Assembly: GCF_000003815.2 (NCBI RefSeq)
Contig: NC_049980.1
Coordinates: 15,520,955-15,584,954, forward strand
Origin: Branchiostoma floridae
Taxonomy: Eukaryota; Chordata; Leptocardii; Amphioxiformes; Branchiostomatidae
Direction of reading: 5' to 3'
Length of the DNA stretch: 64,000 bases
Shown: positions 1-11,963 of the stretch, in pieces
Position numbering within the stretch: the first letter of the stretch is position 1
How the letters are laid out: each line of letters starts with the position of its first letter
Program-made: the position numbers and the translations under genes
Notes under the pieces: model-generated
Databases searched by the model: none
Told to the model about the DNA's origin: nothing
What the model saw: only the letters and a program-made list of their open reading frames with translations

Positions 1-1380
1 GATGACTATCATTTAATGAAACGAAATAAAAGCTGAAAAACAAGCTTATTTGACCATATATTTAAGTCTTGACACAGACAATCCAATAGAGAAACCGGAA
101 AAAGACTTGAACATGTAAAAGAAAAGATAGTTCTGTGAGTGAGTTATAAGCACTTTTGACACATGATTTTTTATAATTCTATAAACAAAATCCTTTCCCA
201 TACCAGAGCAGATGGGGTTCAGTTCATCAGCTGCACTAATATCCTAAGAGGAGCAGGTCCTCATAGTTTATATTGGATTAACATTAAATAACAGGCCATA
301 AAACTTCCAACCTTTCAAGTTTCATCCAATCTCCATTCTTCATGTCTTTTCATATTTGTGCACAGAAGAAACAGGAAAAATCGAAGCTCTCATATTTTTG
401 CGAAATATATATTTTTAAACGTTTGTTAAAAAATAATTTTGCCGTAAATTTCTTGCTAATTCTGTCTATTCCTTTTCCTGCCAGCAAGCGGGTCCAGCAT
501 TGGACTCATGCAGTCCAAGCCAACCTTTCCAACCTGCAAAGCCCGTTTGATAAAATATAGACTTGGGTCACAACAACCTTATGCTGTTAACCGGGTTGTG
601 ATTTTGTGCGCGTGAAGAATTTGCGCGTGAAAAATCTGCACCTGACAATATGCAAATTAGCTGATTCCCAAGGGATTCAAAAAGTTTTAGCAGTTTTATA
701 CTTAAAAGCTCAAACAAGATGGCACAAAATGGAATTAATTATCATATTGTTGCATTCTAGAGTACAAAATCTTGTTCTGAGTGATTTTCAAGTGATTTCT
801 AAATGTTAACTTCTCACGCGCAAAAATGTTTGAAATTTGCGAATGAAACAATCTGCTTAAAAAAAGATGAAATGAAGCTTCTAGAATGGAGAAAAGCCTC
901 AAATTGTTAAATTTTACAATATAAAACCTCATATGAGTAATTTTTCCATGTATTTCTGTCAAATTTACGTGATATTGAAATGTTCAAAATATAAACTAAC
1001 CTATTCCCAAGGGAGCTAAAAATCAGGGTTTTTTCAAACCAAAACTTCAGGTAACAGATGGGAAATTATATCATAGGTTCAAATTTTTTCTGCCATAGAA
1101 TTCCTTGCTGAAAATTTTCTGACATATTTCAGGAACTTTATCTTTTCACACGCACGCACAAATTCTCCATGTGCAGAAAACCTGTTCCCCTGTTAACCAT
1201 CCTGCCCTGGTTACACCATCTTTTGCCTCACATCCTGTCACTCTGCAATATTCAAATAACTATAGACTTACACTGGGATGAATAAACAGGCCAGAAAACA
1301 ATACCTCTAATTTTACAGAGGTAATAACACCTAGAGACAGTTCCTGCCTTTAAACAAGATCCACTTAATATATGTTTTAT
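1..1380. other. Non-coding stretch, no feature recognised
   Basis: AT-rich sequence. The short ORFs here are under 80 codons, have no recognisable motif and no credible splice-site context. I see no repeat with defined ends. A loose CGCGTGAA/CGCGCAAA motif recurs between about 608 and 850 but does not form a regular array. Confidence 0.5.
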
Positions 1381-1455
1381 GACAACAGGGCTCGAAATAC
1401 TGCAAAAATACCCAAAAATATTTTGGTGCACCCAATTTTCTAGTTTGGGTGCACC

Positions 1456-1877
1456 TAGGGGTGGGTACAGGTACAGAAAATTCAGGTCCAGGTCCGGTTC
1501 GGGTCCAGGCGATAAGGTCCAGGTTTGGACCTGAACCTGGACCTGATTCAGTACGTAAGAACTTGTGAATGGACGATACTCAAAACAATGGTCCATTTTG
1601 CAACATAAACATCTGTTACGTGGAGTATTTGACTCCCAATGGCGTTTTAAAATCCTACAAGGCTACTACCTCTGTACGATTGGCTGTAAAACTTGGTAGA
1701 AATGACTATAAACTATACTCTACTTCGCTGTTGCTATTTCCTTCACCGGTAAGCCCCGAAACGTGTGAATTATAATGTGTTCATTTTCCAATCGGTCCAA
1801 CATCCGGTCCACCCAATTTTTTCAGGACCGGTCCAATGAGAAAAACCGGTTTTGTACCGGTACGGTACCCAGCCCTA
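1456..1877 (-). mobile_element. hAT-type MITE, copy 1 (nested, inverted), perfect 8-bp TSD
   Basis: The 422-bp element has termini TAGGGGTGGGTAC and GTACCCAGCCCTA. It is inserted in the left arm of the older 1386-2928 element. GGTGCACC is present immediately left (1448-1455) and right (1878-1885). The uninterrupted sister block near 2880 carries this site only once, which confirms the insertion and its 8-bp duplication. Inside are repeated GGTCCAGGT/ACCTGGACC motifs and an ACCGGT-rich end shared with the copies at 52796 and 63040, which lie in the opposite orientation. There is no coding capacity. An 8-bp TSD with these ends is characteristic of the hAT superfamily. Confidence 0.88.
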
Positions 1878-1921
1878 GGTGCACCAGTGCACCTATTCCT
1901 AAAAATGAATTTCGAGCCCTG

Positions 1922-2770
1922 CAGATGCTCGACAGAAACAGGTGCACGACAGAAATATGTGCGCGACAGACAAATGATGCGCAAGAGAGAAACAGGTGCG
2001 CAAGAGAGAAACAGGTGCACAAGAGAGAAACAGGTGCACAAGAGAGAACCATGTGCGCAAAAGAGAAACAGGTGCGCTAGACAGAAACAGGTGCGCAAAA
2101 GAGAAACAGGTGCGCAAAAGACAAACAGGTGCACAAGAGAGAAACAGGTGCGCAAGAGAGAAACAGGTGCACAAGAGAGAAACAGGTGCACAAGACAGAA
2201 ACAGGTAAAAAGAGAAACAGATGCGCGAATGAGAAGCAGGTGCGCTAGACAGAAACAGGTGCGCAAAAGAGAAACAGGTGCACAAGAGAGAAATAGATGC
2301 GCAAAAGAGAAACAGGTGCGCTAGACAAAAACAGGTGCGCAAGAGAGAAACAGGTGCGCGAGAGAGAAACAGGTGCGCAAGAGAGAAACAGGCACGCAAG
2401 AGAGAAACAGGTGCCCAAAAGAGAAACAGGTGCGTGCGAGAGAATAGAGGGTGCGTGCGAGAGAAACAGTTGCACAAGAGAGAAACAGGTGCACGCGAGA
2501 GAAGCAAGCAGGTGCGCAGAAGAATATGCGTAACAGAAACAGGTGCGCGCGAGAGAAACAGGTGCGCAAAAGAGAAGCAGGTGTGCTAGACAGTAACAGG
2601 TGCGCAAAAGAGAAACAAGTGCGCGAAAGAGAAGCAGGTGCGCAAGAGAGAAACAGATGCCCAAGAGAGAAACAGATGCCCAAGAGAGAAACAGGTGCGC
2701 AAGAGAGAAACAGGTGCGCAAGAGAGAAACCGGTGCGAAAAAGAGAAACAGGTTCGCACAAAAGGAACGG
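1922..2770. repeat. 18-bp minisatellite, roughly 47 units
   Basis: The consensus unit is close to AACAGGTGCGCAAGAGAG, with single-base variants (CAAAAG, CTAGAC, CACAAG) and a few irregular units near 2440-2540. The unit length is a multiple of three and the consensus has no stop in most frames, so long overlapping ORFs appear on both strands. They encode low-complexity peptides and should not be read as genes. Nearly every unit carries the E-box CAGGTG. The array sits inside the transposon-like element at 1386-2928. Confidence 0.93.
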
Positions 2771-2933
2771 ATGTTCAAATTACTAATTAAAATAAGTAGG
2801 TTTGCAATTATGTTATTCTGATATTCTACTTTATTTTATGTGGTGCACCCAAAAATATTTTGGTGCACCCAATTTTCTAGTTTGGGTGCACCAGTGCAGC
2901 TATTCCCAAAAATGAATTTCGAGCCCTGGACAA

Positions 2934-3335
2934 CATGAACCTTGGGCAACTTGGTTGGCAAAAACGTAATGAGACAAAACAATTCCTGTTTCCTGCACAG
3001 CAAAGTACAAAAATATCATCAAATATAGTCTGTGACACATGTACATTAAATGACTGCTTGGTTGGCAATGCAGTAATACATTGTTGTATGTAATAGCAAA
3101 CTAAGTTTTCTCCATGGATGTATTTTGACACAAATACCACAAGTTCAACAATTCATCTTTGCTAATGGTTTTCTGCTGGGAATGGTGTCAGAATAGGTAG
3201 TTCATCATAGCTCAAAACTTTTCAACCATCAACCCATCCAAACTCTGGGTGGCTTCATACTAGATAAATTTGTACAAAGAGCTTTATCTAATACATGTAC
3301 CACCCACAGCATTAGATACATGAAGGTTAGGTGGT
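2934..3335. other. Non-coding stretch
   Basis: No coding region, RNA gene or repeat with defined ends was recognised between the element at 1386-2928 and the first assembly gap. Confidence 0.45.
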
Positions 3336-3435
3336 NNNNNNNNNNNNNNNNNNNNNNNNNNNNNNNNNNNNNNNNNNNNNNNNNNNNNNNNNNNNNNNNN
3401 NNNNNNNNNNNNNNNNNNNNNNNNNNNNNNNNNNN
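3336..3435. other. Assembly gap (100 N)
   Basis: Exactly 100 N, typical of a scaffold gap of unknown size. ORFs read through it are meaningless. Confidence 0.99.
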
Positions 3436-3894
3436 GTACTGACACTGACACAGCACCACACAATCCTATCTGTTAGATAATGAACTAACGAAAAATGACA
3501 GGTGATAAATGAATATACGTCCCAAAGAGACCTACAAAGGTGTGACTCTACTAGATGTGGCACTTTGTCTATATCAACTGCATTCCATACAGCCATGACA
3601 CTATCCTGTAGAACAAGAGTCCTGCCAACCTTATCAAACAGCTATGTACAGGTACAATCACCTTTCTACATCCAGAGAAAAATAGTTGAACCATGACCAT
3701 GAATCATACTTGGCAGACAATAAATCAAGTCTCAAACTATAAACTTCACAGTTCACTGATTGCACTTCACCCCAACTATCATTCACAACATGACTGCATG
3801 AAAATTAGAAAATTACACTCAGGATACCTGGAGTACTAATCAGCCATGACGAATCGTTAATCAGGGGTGATAGATTAGGTGTGGATGGTTTGTT

Positions 3895-3994
3895 NNNNNN
3901 NNNNNNNNNNNNNNNNNNNNNNNNNNNNNNNNNNNNNNNNNNNNNNNNNNNNNNNNNNNNNNNNNNNNNNNNNNNNNNNNNNNNNNNNNNNNNN
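3895..3994. other. Assembly gap (100 N)
   Basis: Exactly 100 N. The short contig between the two gaps (3436-3894) shows nothing recognisable. Confidence 0.99.
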
Positions 3995-6401
3995 TCCTGG
4001 ATTGATGACACCTTGCTGAAATAGCAGATAACCAGTCAATCACAGTGGCCTACAAGAAGAGGTTTAAATGGAAATACCCTCAATAAGGGACACTGCATCA
4101 AAGGTCTCATAGCCAATTAACCTCTGAGAAGTAGAGTAATGCATTAAATGGTATCTCTTTGTTCTCTACAACATGGTTTACATTTGACAATTATCTACAA
4201 CCTGGCCTGGTAATATTTCTAAAGTGCCTAACTGTACCTAGCTACTCCTTTCAAATATCTGTACCTGTATAAACAGAGGGTCTGCATGTGGGGTCTTGGT
4301 AATGCTTAACGGTGATTTCAGGAGGTATAGTAATGCTTTAAGATAAATTAAGGAGGCCCGGTAACGCTTAACGGTAAATTCAGATGTGAGTCTGTAATAT
4401 AGCTGACAAAATTTTCAGCAGGTAGAACACAGAAGGCGACGCATCCTAGGGATGTCCGGGGGAGGGGGGATGCTCCCCGGGGAAAAATTTTGAAATCTTG
4501 AACCTCTGAAATGCTATTTCCTTCCTACGCATGCATTTTTTTGGCAAATGTTGCTGACAAACTGAGCTTGGTTAATGACATTTCCATCAAAATTACACAT
4601 GGATTTAGCTTAAGTTACAGAGTGCGGTGCAAAATAGTGTAGATTTGGGCCCCCTAGCAGCTTGCTTTGGAGTTGCAGGGACAGTTTTGTTAAAATCTTT
4701 CAAGGTGGATCACAATTAAAAAATCAACCATTGAAAATACCTTCAAATGCACAAAACCATATATATGCATCACCTGAGATGTATTCCTGGTAAAATAAAT
4801 AAACTGAAACTGAAACACATACTGTCACATACATACATGATCGACATACATCTATTGCCAGATACTACTGCAACGTTTTATGCTTCTTCCACTCAGGTGG
4901 TCAATGCTTTTGTAACAGTAGAGGAGGCAACCCGATTTTGATATCTTGCATCTTTATTGGGGGTGTAGGTTCTTTTATTATCTGAATGATGAAAGACCAT
5001 GCCATCTATCAAAAGCAGGCGGAGTAATCGGGAGTCACAACATATTCCTTCCTCATAAGGTGTGTGACCTTTGTAGGTCAGTCTCCTCGCCTGGCTGCTG
5101 CAAAAATGGCTTAGTTCTTGGGTTGAAGAGAAATTGAGGTCATCTGAAATTCTGCCAGGAAGAAGTCAAGGAAGAAAAGAACTAAAGGGCCAATTTACTA
5201 CCAGGCCACACATGTCAGGGACTTTTCAATTCTTTAAGAACCATTTGTCACAACTATGAAACTTTTGGACATAAACTACAAGCTATCTATCACAAGTGAC
5301 AACAGTAACAGGAAGCAAATGAGAGAAATGGCAACTTCAGGGATGTACCCTAGTGAATATTGCATACACTTGCATGTTCCTGGTAACCTGGGCAGCTTTT
5401 ATTGTGGCAATTGGTAAATTTCAATTTTTAAAGCTAGGCTATGTTGATATGTTACACACTTTTAGGCAACTTTTGGGGGGCCAAACTTTTTAATTCTTAT
5501 CTGCAGGCTCGCATCAGTTTTGACGTTCCCTTAGGATATCACGACCATGTTATCAAATCAACACAGCCTCAGGTAACTCCTAAAGTCTGGTTATACATGT
5601 ACATTCCAAAGGGCTTCATAGCATACATAATGAAACTTCACCAGGGAACGCATCTAAAAAATCTATGATTCGTTGATCTGCTCACCTTACAAAAAGTAAG
5701 CACTATCACTAATGAAGTACATGTACTTAACTCAATGACACTCAATGACAAGTGCAACATCTTAACAAAAAAAAGGAGTCCAAAGTGGGGTCCAGTCTTT
5801 GTTTGCTCAAACTGTGTATTACTAGATTAAAGATCTTCCCTCATCCTTGAGCTTGACCTAGTACATCATGAAAGAAAGCCAACTGCTGGCATAATGTTCC
5901 AGTTATATATGTAATATAGGACTTTGAATGTAGGAAACACTACCTGAATACATGGGTGCTTGCAGATTATAGCTTACAGGGAATAGCTTGGTGTGCTTTG
6001 GCATCAAGACTTCTACTTCTTAATATAAACACATCTTGAAGTGAATACTGATTTTAAGAATTCATTCTATGATGTAGAGCTTTGATTCATGTAAGGTATT
6101 ATATAGGAACCATAATATCTGTTATGCTGTGGTGGTTGTCAACATTTGATGAATGCAGTCTGCCATAGGTGTACATGTAAGTGCCAGGTAAGCAATGAAC
6201 AAATGTCAATATTCTGTGCACATCTGTTACATGTTCCAAGTAAGTCATGAAGAGCTAAATATGGTATTATAGTCCCGTTCTAGATCTAGAGCAGAATGTA
6301 TGGAGATTAACATACTATACCACACAAACTGACAGCTGCAGTTTGATGCTGGCACTCATTGGAGGTCATCAGGTATTCTACATTTGTACCTTCACTACCC
6401 G
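3995..6401. other. Mostly non-coding; one repeat fragment
   Basis: No gene was recognised. Two loose copies of a GGTAACGCTTAACGGT phrase lie at about 4300-4380. A block at about 4620-4710 (GGGCCCCCTAGCAGCTTG, then a purine-rich stretch and TTTTGTTAAAA) is a diverged fragment of the repeat family found complete at 13550-14630 and 30650-31753. Confidence 0.5.
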
Positions 6402-6628
6402 CAGGGCTGTGTCCAGGACCCGTCTCTCACTCCCAGTCCTAAAATGGAAATTTGCTTGTAGGGACGGAAAGAAATATTACCCCATCCATCCTAAAAATCA
6501 GAATTTCATGACATGAAACTGTTGAAAATCAATAGCTTAAAATGACACATTAAACAAGGAAAATCAGCAACATGGGCTCCAAAACAATGAGAGGGACAGA
6601 AAAAAATTGAAAGCTGGAGATAGCCCTG
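6402..6628. mobile_element. Diverged hAT-like MITE (CAGGGCTGT family)
   Basis: Starts CAGGGCTGTGTCCAG and ends CTGGAGATAGCCCTG, an imperfect inverted repeat of the same type as the element at 10329-10532. The flanking 8-mers (ACTACCCG and CTTACATG) do not form a convincing target-site duplication, so this copy is probably old. It has no coding capacity. Confidence 0.55.
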
Positions 6629-9600
6629 CTTACATGGCAGCATTCCAGAGTTTCCCTTTGATGTAAACAGGTAGTTTGGATGGCCTGGGTGGTATTGCTA
6701 TCAGTATGTTGGAGCCATGAAAAGATGCCTTGGTGCTTCTTCAATATGATGAACACTTCAAGTGTGTGTTATCCCAATTGCCCAGTCTAGTGAAAATGAA
6801 AACTGCATGACTTTTTATGGAAAGACAACAACAAAACATAAAAGTGGTATTCCAAGGCACCGAACAGCTCATTTAAGTCCAAAGAGACAGGCTGTGCAGT
6901 GATGTGCATGTGCAGTGATGTGTATTTATTTCCCGATAAGGGAGGTAGTGTATATGTGATTTTGCTGACAGAGGCATCCTTGACGTCAGGAATCTACCAG
7001 TTCCACTGTAGGCGTAAATGAAACCACATTTAGCTGTCGCAAATGAAGCCTAAACTTAAATTGATAATTGGAAAGCACTGCAAGCTAACTATAATGAGCC
7101 AAGAGTTAAGTCACACCACACAAGGCCATCTCCCAATTCTTCTACATCTTTTCATATATTAATCATGATCTTGCCAATTCCCATGAACCCAACAGATTAA
7201 TAGAAAAGGTCTCCGAGGTAATTTCAGGAGTAGAGATTACATCAGCAGCATTAGGAGACATACAAAGGAGTCCCTAGGTGAGGGCTGGCTTTGCCTTTGG
7301 TGTGAAGTGATGCAGTCTGAATGATAATCACTATCATGGTACACATGAATACCAGTAAGGCGTTATAGCAGAAAATACTGTTCAACAATGGGTTTGGATT
7401 GGGTTGATCGTTTTCATTATAGTAGAGAAATAATGGATTGCATGATCATCAGGAACAAGATGTCAGGTTGCAATTGGGATGAAAGAGTTCTTATTATAAT
7501 AAGTTATGCTTATGATTTTGTCCTATCACTAAACACTAAGGAATCATATTTTCATATTAGGGCTTGGTTTGCTTAAGTTGTAGCTTACAATATTCATTCA
7601 TTCTAATAAGAAGTTTCATTACTACTTAAGAAGTTGTATCATTTTCTAAGTATTCCTGGGTATAGTAATCTCTCTAAAACCGAGTAAACTGCCATAGGGG
7701 TATACATATGTCATTGTCTTGTTGTCATTTGTAAACATTATAGACGATAACTAGGTCCACAGATACATAGGAGAATTACATACTGTGCCTCACAGTCAGG
7801 AAAGACACACGTGTGGTAATTACTGGCCATTAAAAGTGATGAATATGGCGTAATAAGGAAACAAAATGAGATGCATACAAACATGCTAACAACCCCCAGG
7901 CTTACACACCATCCATCCTTGTTCAGGCAAGACAGGTAGTAATTACAAGAAAGTATGATCATCTGGATATCCTAGCAGTCTGTATTACCATCTTATTTCC
8001 TGTTATTCATAGTCGCCACAACTGATCTCAGGCTTTCTCAATCTTGCATTTGCCTGGAAATGTTTAACATGAACATACTTAAATGCTCACAGAGAAACAA
8101 GTAAGAGTGAAAAGATCTTGGTGACGAACAGACTCAGACAGATAAACAGACAAATGCCGCCTGAAATATGAATTTCTTGACGAAGGTAATAAGATGAATA
8201 TACACCAGATGGGCTTGTCCCTTGTGAGTCTTTCACCTGCCGTCTTCACAAATATTACTGGATTTCCCACGAAGTGCAAGTTAATATAAGGAGTTATTTC
8301 CTAAGTCTCACAATGTGTCAGTATAAACTGTATATGCAGTCTTGGCTGTAACAGAACTGCTGCTGCTACTCCATTATCATAACACCATCATAACATTTCA
8401 GTTAGTTATGTGAAGCCAGTTTGAAGTTTGCTAGTTTATGGCTTTTTATGGCTTCAACTAATTATCAGTTTGTATCAATTATACAGCATTCCAACACAAC
8501 AAAGAAGAACAAATGTACATACTGCAACACATTTATGACTATCCAAACTGCTTATCTCCAACGAGATGTTGGAGTTGACACGACAACTATCAGAAAGGCT
8601 AGCCAGTCTGACTATTGAAACCAATCTTTTTGGAGATAACATAATGTAGCCTTGACAGTATACACCAGGTTCAGATGGTCAATCACTTCCTGAAAGGGTA
8701 TCAGACCCCAGCAATTGGTGGAAAGTCCTGGGAATTTATCAGCTACATGTATAGCTTCAATGAAAAGGTGTGAAGAATGAAGGCAAAATTTAATACAATT
8801 CATTTCATCTGAGAATGTTCACTTCCATTGATAGAGGTGAGTTGAAAGCAGTACCAAAGGTACGAGGCATTGTTCTGGTCCAAACACTGGTCCATTAAAG
8901 TATCACTTTTCTTGGACCTGACCAATTAGGTATATACTGTTGGGACCTTCCCTTTTATACAACAACACTGAGGTGACAACCGCCTTAGTCTCGCTTAGAT
9001 GTAAGTGATGACTTTTGTGATGGACATCTCTCTGTGCACCTGGGAGGGTTCCCAAGCCCAGCCACAGAGGATTTGACCTAATTTTTGCTAAGTTTGATGG
9101 AATGTTTGACAGAATCACCTGCCACTATTCTCCATTTTAAGAGATAATCCATCCAGCAGTTGGGTGATGAAAACCTTTGACAGCCTAATCCCTCTGCCAA
9201 TAGGAACATTAACTTGTTGGGTCCATAGGGACATTTCCTGACCTCCATCTTGAAGAAAACAAGCACTTAATCTGGAAAATTGATTTGCTAGATTTCCATC
9301 AAATGTCCTTTAGTCATGTGCTACCTAGAAGGTTAAAAATGATGGTAGTATAATTTATATTATATCTTATTCTGACAGATTCAGGCCGTGGCTTATATAA
9401 CATACATACACAGTACGATGGAGATCCAAACAAAACAATCAAAATTCAGGATGGCAATAAAATATCTTTACAAATTGTTTTCTATTTTACACAGAGACAA
9501 CACAGTAGAGTCAAATTGCCACAGGGGACCCACAGATTCTTATCTGGTCACTGTTATATAGTATAGCCTCTCTGTCAGTCCACAGGACTATAATTGTTAC

Positions 9601-10328
9601 AACCTGAATAAAGGAGAAGGAGGACTATCAACAGTTTAATGCTTGTGTCAATGGGGGAAAATTATTCAAGATCTAGAGGACCACCAAAAAGTTGTCACAG
9701 TGGCCAGGAATTCCTAATGTAGAAGTGGTTACTTGGTCAAGTTGTTTTCTGTCTGTTTGACATCACAGCCCGCAGTAAAAGTCCTGTACACGCATTTTGT
9801 GACAATCACGCTACTAAAAAATTCCCACATACACTGGTACAGTTCATACAGAGAGAATCTACAAAGAGAGTTATATCAATAACCACATTAGTTTCGTTAC
9901 CAGGTATTTATCCAGAAGCATTCAATTAATGTTCACAGAATTACAGAAAATAGCATGTCACACTTGGCTAGCCTGAAATATCACTCAGGAAACAGTTTTC
10001 TGAAAACCAACATGTAGGTACATCTTTTCGCCATGTCATCGATTGTAGAGTCATTCAATTCCCTCAAAGGTTAACAGACACTTAGTTCCACACCAGCAAT
10101 CCGACCAGCAGTCACTGCTGTAATCCCTAATCACTTATCCCAACTTTTTGCTAGCACCAAATCACAGCGTCTTCAGTACACTGCACAGATGGTGAAGTTA
10201 GCCTTGGAAATTGGCCCATTCTATTAGCAGGGGAAGCAGGTGAGTTTGATCCAAGATCAATGGGCATTTGATGCATGATTTTCCACCTGTCGGGTCATGG
10301 ATGGAACAGTACCCCTCAAAATACCAAC
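6629..10328. other. Long non-coding stretch, nothing recognised
   Basis: About 3.7 kb of AT-rich sequence. All ORFs are short (under 80 codons), and none shows a recognisable domain or a convincing acceptor-exon-donor arrangement. I see no terminal-repeat elements or tandem arrays. Confidence 0.45.
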
Positions 10329-10532
10329 CAGGGCTGTCTCCAGCAATTTTTTTCATCCAACAGCTTACCCTTTTAGGCTGACGAAAATATATTGACATCA
10401 AATTTATGCCATGAACTAAAGAATTTTTGGACAGAATACATGCTTGTGAAATTTTTTTTCTCCCTCCGAACCACTTGTCAACAAGCAAATTTCCAGTCTG
10501 GCACAAAAAGACGGGTCTTGGAGACAGCCCTG
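10329..10532. mobile_element. hAT-like MITE with 8-bp TSD (one mismatch)
   Basis: The 204-bp element is bounded by CAGGGCTGTCTCCA and TGGAGACAGCCCTG, a perfect 14-bp inverted repeat. Flanking 8-mers are ATACCAAC (10321-10328) and ATGCCAAC (10533-10540), which agree at 7 of 8 positions. A diverged relative lies at 6402-6628, and a GGAGACAGCCCTG end survives near 54852-54864. It is non-coding. Confidence 0.8.
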
Positions 10533-10934
10533 ATGCCAACCGCAAACTGAAACGAAAATAGCTTGTAAAGAATAGAGAGGTGGAAAATCGGCTGATTCCT
10601 TCACCCTATTTGTCCATTACGCACAACACTTGAAACAAATTAATGTAAAGAGAATGGTATTATGATACTTTATTTGCATGCTAGAAGGTGTTGCATCTTT
10701 TGGAATGACTGTTGCACTTGTCAAGTGTTCAAGGACAGCCATACCACAAGCATAGTAATGAGCCTGTGTGCAATAACTCAAACCAACCAGTCCTTAAGCA
10801 CCTTTCAATTTACAACTGTTATCAAAAGAAATACTGGTACTGTGGTAGTACATGTATGTTTCATCCATTGCGTAGTTATGCCTGAAATATATAGATGCTG
10901 TTTCTATATACCAATGATTATTATCATATAGCCA

Positions 10935-11390
10935 GGGGACGTGGGCCAATCAGAAGGCCCCATTTCATGCTGGTTATGACGCCGTAACAGCCGTGCATTA
11001 AATTTTTGATTATCGCACGTGTGCATTAAAAACTTTTGAAAGTTTAAACCAATCAGAAGGACAGACAAACAGGACGCTGGCCAATCAGAATGAGATATCC
11101 AGGAATCGTCCATCTGCCAAGATAGGGGAATAAGTACAGGCATGGCAGGGGGGATGGCTCCCTCTATTAACATCGGTAGTGCATGTTTCTTTGTTCAAAG
11201 AAAACATTTGCCGTCTTAAAACAACATTGAATTACCTATAATATTTAAGACAATAAAATCTATTTGAAGTCATGTCCAATTTAAACTGCAAATGGAAAAT
11301 AAAATTATTTGCACCCCGCCCATTCAAGTTCAGATGACAATAACACCACGGTCCGCCATTGAGTAGCGGTCATGGCACTGGAGGACCAAA
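10935..11390 (+). promoter_or_regulatory. Putative promoter region with three CCAATCAGAA boxes
   Basis: The ten-base string CCAATCAGAA occurs at 10946, 11049 and 11081, all on the plus strand. This is the NF-Y (CCAAT-box) consensus. The segment is richer in CpG than its surroundings. Further down are a GC-box-like CCCCGCCC (about 11312) and a CCGCCATT motif just before the small ORF at 11391. Promoter function is an inference from motif clustering, and no TATA box was identified. Confidence 0.4.
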
Positions 11391-11576
11391 ATGCTACCTT
11401 TCTTCGGAGAAGTCCTGTCTGAGTTCGTAGTGAACGAGATTTCTCAAGACCTGTGAAGCACAGGGATCCAGGAATGCCTCAGGAAAGCCGGCAGAGATTT
11501 AGCGGCTGATACGAACAAACTTGACAAACTGGAGAATGGGCGAGTGGAGAAATACGGAGCGTGCAACAGTTTGTAA
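11391..11576 (+). CDS. Candidate small ORF (61 residues) with an in-frame UGA at codon 22; possible decayed or selenoprotein-like gene
   Basis: Starting at the ATG at 11391, one frame runs to TAA at 11574-11576, broken only by TGA at 11454-11456. The product is not recognised. The second half is a plausible charged, probably helical peptide (LRKAGRDLAADTNKLDKLEN, then VEKYGACNSL at the C terminus). Context supports a transcription unit: CCAAT boxes upstream, CpG-containing codons, and AATAAA-type polyadenylation signals downstream at about 11680-11702. The TGA could be a C-to-T change in an arginine codon (pseudogene), a selenocysteine codon, or an intron or frame artefact. A competing ATG at 11372 opens a different frame that stops after 16 codons. 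No function is claimed. Confidence 0.3.
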
Positions 11577-11784
11577 CATAATGAATCGACTTTGTTCTTA
11601 TTTCAAGCCTTGGAACAGAAATACATTTCACGTACAAGTTTTATGTTGTTCAAATTCACTGTTCAAATTTATGTAATGAATAAAAGATGTATGTTTAATA
11701 AAGGAATTTGTCGCTCCTACTCAACCGGAAACTCTACTCTACTCTACTCTTAAATGGGTCAGTGTGGGTAGGCTATATGATGAT

Positions 11785-11963
11785 AGGGTTAATGACCCAC
11801 CTGTTCCTCGGTATATATGGTGTCATAACGCCTGGTCCTTTGATATAGCCACCTCATAAAACCACCTCGTTCGCTTCACTCACTCCATGGTTTTATTCGA
11901 TGGTTATAGCAAAGGACCAGGCGTTATGACACCATATACACCTCGGGGCGGGTCATTAACCCT
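11785..11963. mobile_element. Foldback MITE with long inverted arms
   Basis: The left arm begins AGGGTTAATGACCC and continues through TGGTGTCATAACGCCTGG to about 11845. The right arm is its near-complete inverse (CCAGGCGTTATGACACCA, then GGGTCATTAACCCT), ending at 11963. The spacer holds a CACTCACTCCATGG phrase. Arms of roughly 50 bp around a short centre predict a strong hairpin. The target-site duplication was not resolved. It has no coding potential. Confidence 0.8.

Larger units (their letters stand above)
1386..2928 (+). mobile_element. hAT-like non-autonomous element with 5-bp TSD, enclosing a minisatellite
   Basis: The unit begins CAGGGCTCGAAAT at 1386 and ends with the inverted complement ATTTCGAGCCCTG at 2928. 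GACAA lies immediately outside both ends (1381-1385 and 2929-2933), as expected of a 5-bp target-site duplication. A subterminal block of about 80 bp, containing a hairpin built on GGTGCACCCAA/TTGGGTGCACC, occurs at both ends in the same orientation. Between the blocks lies an 18-bp minisatellite. The left block is interrupted by a second transposon (1456-1877). An internal ATTTCGAGCCCTG also ends at 1921, so the element may have arisen by duplication of a shorter unit. A second, shorter family member lies at 60595-60742, also with a 5-bp TSD. Assignment to hAT rests on the CAGGG termini and is an inference. Confidence 0.7.

Noticed and set aside
1922-2770. CRISPR-like array
   Set aside because: Units are contiguous 18-mers without unique spacers, in an intron-bearing eukaryotic genome. 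This is a minisatellite.
1775-2786. Multiple overlapping ORFs up to 200 codons on both strands
   Set aside because: They are translations of the 18-bp minisatellite, whose unit lacks stops in most frames. The products are simple KRETGAQERNRC-type or CAPVSLLRTCF-type repeats.
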